Origin: Eurosta solidaginis
Taxonomy: Eukaryota; Arthropoda; Insecta; Diptera; Tephritidae
Assembly (NCBI RefSeq): GCF_040869045.1
Contig: NC_090320.1
Location: forward strand, 145,722,941 to 145,786,940
Reading direction: 5' to 3'
DNA length: 64,000 nucleotides
Part shown: positions 61,542 through 64,000 of the stretch, piece by piece
How the letters are laid out: the number at the start of each line of letters is the position of its first letter
How positions within the stretch are numbered: the stretch's first letter is position 1
Translations under genes and position numbers: made by a program
Notes under the pieces: model-generated
The model's database searches: none
The model's input: only the letters and a program-made list of their open reading frames with translations
What the model was told of the DNA's origin: nothing

Positions 61542-63076
61542 CTGGAGCCTCGTGGTGGTGGCACAGGTGAGTTGAGTGCGTGTGATCCGAACATAATAAA
61601 ATAAACAAATGTAATAAAATTACAACAAAATGCGAAATAACAAAAATTTACAAAATACTATTTCCTAATTCAACAAATTATCTAAAAACTAAACACTACG
61701 GAAATAACATAAAGAACTAAATTCTACGAACTACAAATTTTTAAAGTAAAAAGATCAAAGATAATATAGCTAATTTAATTATAATATACATATAACGGCA
61801 TGCGAAAACCCACGCCACTCAGATAACGGATCCACAAACCGTACCACCACCAGCGGCAGCGAACGTCAGCAGCAACGAACACCATCAACAGCAAAGCCGA
61901 GCAGCAGCAACCACCGTCGGCAGCGAAGGCCAGCATTAACATCAGCGGCAGCCATCATCATAGCAGGAGTGAAGCAGAAAAATAAGTATATGATATATGT
62001 ATGTATGTATGTATTAATAAAATTTTTCCTAAGGGTTTTTTTACATATATGTATACAAAAATTTACAATTTTTATTAAGTGCGGTGCGTTCACATTAAAT
62101 ATGATAAATCTTTTTTGATTACAACGGTGCGTCCGTTTATGTGAAACATTTTGGATTTTTTACTAAAACGATAAGTGATGCGATATGGTGCGTTCTAAGT
62201 TTAACTATTTCAGTTTCCAACAATTTTTAAATTTTCGAAGCGTTTTATAAATTCCAACATTTTCACCAATTTCTTCAAATTTTTCATGTTTTCAAAATTC
62301 TAAATTAAAAATTCATCAATCTATTTCACAAATTCACATAGTTTCAAGCTTGCATTCATCAAATTTGCAATTCATTTCACAAACCTTCTATTTAAAATTT
62401 CAAATTTCGGATTTTTCATTTTTTTAGACTTTTATTTACTACATGTAAAAGGAAAATTTTGTATAGATACGCCCATTTTCCAACATAATATTAATTTTCA
62501 CCATACAAGACTGTTGTAACGTGTAAATTTTGAACTTTGATCTTACGGTGGTTTTTGAAAAAACCAATTAATCTTTTTTTATGCGGTGGTTCCGTTAAAA
62601 ACCAATTAATTTTTTTAATACATGCGGTGGTTCCGTTAAAAACCAATTAAAATTTTTTTTTTGATATAAATGGTGGTTCCGTGAAAAGCCAAGTTAGATT
62701 TTTTTTTATAAAGCGGTGCGTCCGTGAAAATATACAACTTTTTTTTAACAAAGCGTGAATATAAATGTATCTTTTAACAAGTTACAACAATTTTGAGATT
62801 TTTACCAACTAATACCTATATACTTTTGTGCAAAGTTTAAATTCAATTACTTCTTAAAGATTTTTCTATACAAGTATAATGCAGTTTTCACTAATTCTTC
62901 AAATAAATTGTTAAATAATTCTTTAGCGACTATTTACCTATAAATCAGTTAAATTTTACAAATTTTTTTCTTTTTCCTCAATATTTCAGCTTAAATATAA
63001 ATTCAGACATTCAAATAAATACTTCATTAATTTCATAGTTTGAACTGAATTAGCTGTGCTATTCTGATAATTTCAT
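61542..63076 (+). other. LTR element untranslated leader
   Basis: The leader is about 1.5 kb and AT-rich, without a convincing ORF. It holds a strong splice-donor-like CAG/GTGAGT (61564-61572), a CAGCAR-rich patch (about 61850-61970), a short TATG microsatellite (about 61994-62013) and repeated GGTGCGTCCGT-like units (62081-62730). Confidence 0.7.
62081..62730 (+). repeat. Dispersed and tandem GGTGSKTCCGT units in the leader
   Basis: Occurrences start at about 62081 (GCGGTGCGTTC), 62125 (CGGTGCGTCCG), 62185 (ATGGTGCGTTC), 62546 (CGGTGG), 62583 and 62623 (both GCGGTGGTTCCGTTAAAAA), 62671 (GGTGGTTCCGTGAAAAG) and 62713 (GCGGTGCGTCCGTGAAAA). The last five form a loose tandem of 37-48 bp units separated by AT-rich spacers. 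Confidence 0.75.
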
Positions 63077-64000
63077 ATGTACAACCTTAGAAGTGGTAAG
63101 CAAGTGCAAAAAACATCAGATTCAGAATCCGATTCCGATAAATCAGCCTCAAGCTACGAAAGTTTAACTTCATCTTCGACCGATAAAGTCACCAAACAGG
63201 AAAATAGATTTTCCAGGCTTCGAAAATTCTTCCATTAAATATTTAACTCATAATTTACATTCAAATCTTAACGATTCAAACAGTGAAAAATTAACTTCAA
63301 CTTCTTCTAATTTAGAATCAGATCTTAACGATCCAATTAGTACAAACGTTGCCTCACCTAATCCAGCTTCAGATCTTAACGATCAAATCATGGCAATACT
63401 TGAGGAAAAGAGAATTTTTATTAGCACATGTGCTAATTCTATTAGAGAAAACTACAGTGGTGATCCCCTAGCACTTGATTCTTTTATAGATAAAATCGCA
63501 TTACTTGAACAATTCGCTACTGTAGATTTAACCGATACTTTTATAGCGTTCTTAAAATCAAAATTAGAGGGTAAAGCTCGTGAAGCAATACCAACACAAG
63601 TAACTTCAGTAAATGAAATTAAAACAGCTCTGCGTAATAGGATCAAACCAGACAACTCGAAAGTTGTAGCAGGGAGAATTGCAGCGTTGCATGTTAGCGG
63701 TAACAATTACTGATTTTGCCAAAAAAGTTGAAGATTTAGCTGACTCACTTGAGCGGTCTCTTATTATTGAAGGGATCACTCAAACGAAAGCTCAAGAAAT
63801 GGCAGTCGAACAAACGTTAACGTGTGTCATTTAAACGCAAAATCCAATTTAGTAAAAACCATTTTAGCCTCAACGGCATTTACTGATCCGAAAGACGTAG
63901 TAGCAAAATTAATTGTAGAACAAAGCAATGAAGTAACTGAACGTCAGGTTTTAGCTTTTCGATCACGTGGTGACAACACATTCAGAAATTCACGTGGTAG
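63077..64000 (+). pseudogene. LTR element gag (capsid) with three frameshifts, partial
   Basis: Gag forms the particle in which reverse transcription takes place. The likely start ATG (63077) gives MYNLRSGKQVQK followed by a Ser/Asp-rich stretch. The frame shifts in an A4 run at 63201-63204, is then open to 63713 with a capsid-like core (LDSFIDKIALLEQFA, FLKSKLEGKAREAI, LRNRIKPDNS), and shifts again at about 63710 (FAKKVEDLADSLERS). It shifts a third time at about 63820 (VCHLNAKSNLV, DPKDVVAKLIVEQ) and runs off the window at NSRG. Three single-base shifts in about 900 bp mark it as a decayed copy. The match to mdg1/412-type Gag is by general layout only. Confidence 0.82.

Larger units (their letters stand above)
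61098..64000 (+). mobile_element. LTR retrotransposon (Ty3/gypsy, mdg1/412-like), 5' part
   Basis: The order is LTR (61098-61527), primer-binding site, a leader of about 1.55 kb and a gag region that continues past the window. The LTR end CCTTACA is the inverse of the start TATAAGG except for one base (TGTAAGG expected). The primer site TGGCGACCGTGA is typical of the mdg1/412 group, which primes from tRNA-Arg. pol and the 3' LTR would lie to the right of the window. gag is frameshifted, so this copy is probably inactive. Confidence 0.87.

Noticed and set aside
61866..62093. 75-codon minus-strand ORF over the CAGCAR-rich patch of the LTR leader
   Set aside because: It is produced by the simple-sequence composition and lies antisense in an untranslated leader.
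63452..63706. 84-codon minus-strand ORF over gag
   Set aside because: It is a shadow of the plus-strand capsid-like frame.

Overview
The window looks like insect (most likely dipteran) pericentromeric or other heterochromatic DNA. It is AT-rich, has no recognisable single-copy host gene, tRNA or rRNA, and about 46 of its 64 kb is one satellite family with a monomer of about 118 bp (116-120 bp). The rest is transposable elements inserted into that satellite. The species cannot be named from the sequence. The dipteran guess rests on the element mix: a Penelope-like element, a piggyBac-type DNA transposon, an APE-type LINE, and an LTR element with an mdg1/412-like primer site.

Layout. 1-16764 satellite; 16765-18530 piggyBac-type copy 1; 18531-25777 satellite; 25778-27430 piggyBac copy 2; 27431-33772 satellite; 33773-35554 piggyBac copy 3; 35555-43423 satellite with a recent 2.6-kb tandem duplication; 43424-43688 Penelope-like 3' fragment; 43689-45887 satellite in reverse orientation; 45888-48739 satellite forward again; 48740-53517 two Penelope-like copies head to head; 53518-55880 satellite; 55881-59123 5'-truncated LINE on the minus strand; 59124-61097 satellite; 61098-64000 5' part of an LTR retrotransposon that runs off the window.

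How the parts relate. The three piggyBac copies sit at the same TTAA in the same monomer variant, with the same flanks and the same two lost catalytic aspartates. They are therefore best read as one dead insertion multiplied with the satellite as part of a higher-order repeat of about 8-9 kb. Empty versions of the same site also occur in the array. The Penelope-like pair is an inverted dimer bordered by an apparent target duplication, and both long ORFs are open. Its terminal regions carry a hammerhead-ribozyme-like motif. A 2.46-kb piece (satellite plus the first 265 bp of that dimer) is also present upstream as an inverted copy of almost identical length, which makes a large palindrome with a 653-bp spacer. 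LINE and LTR coding regions are broken by frameshifts, stops or deletions. The only long intact reading frames are the two Penelope-like polyprotein ORFs (820 and 546 codons).
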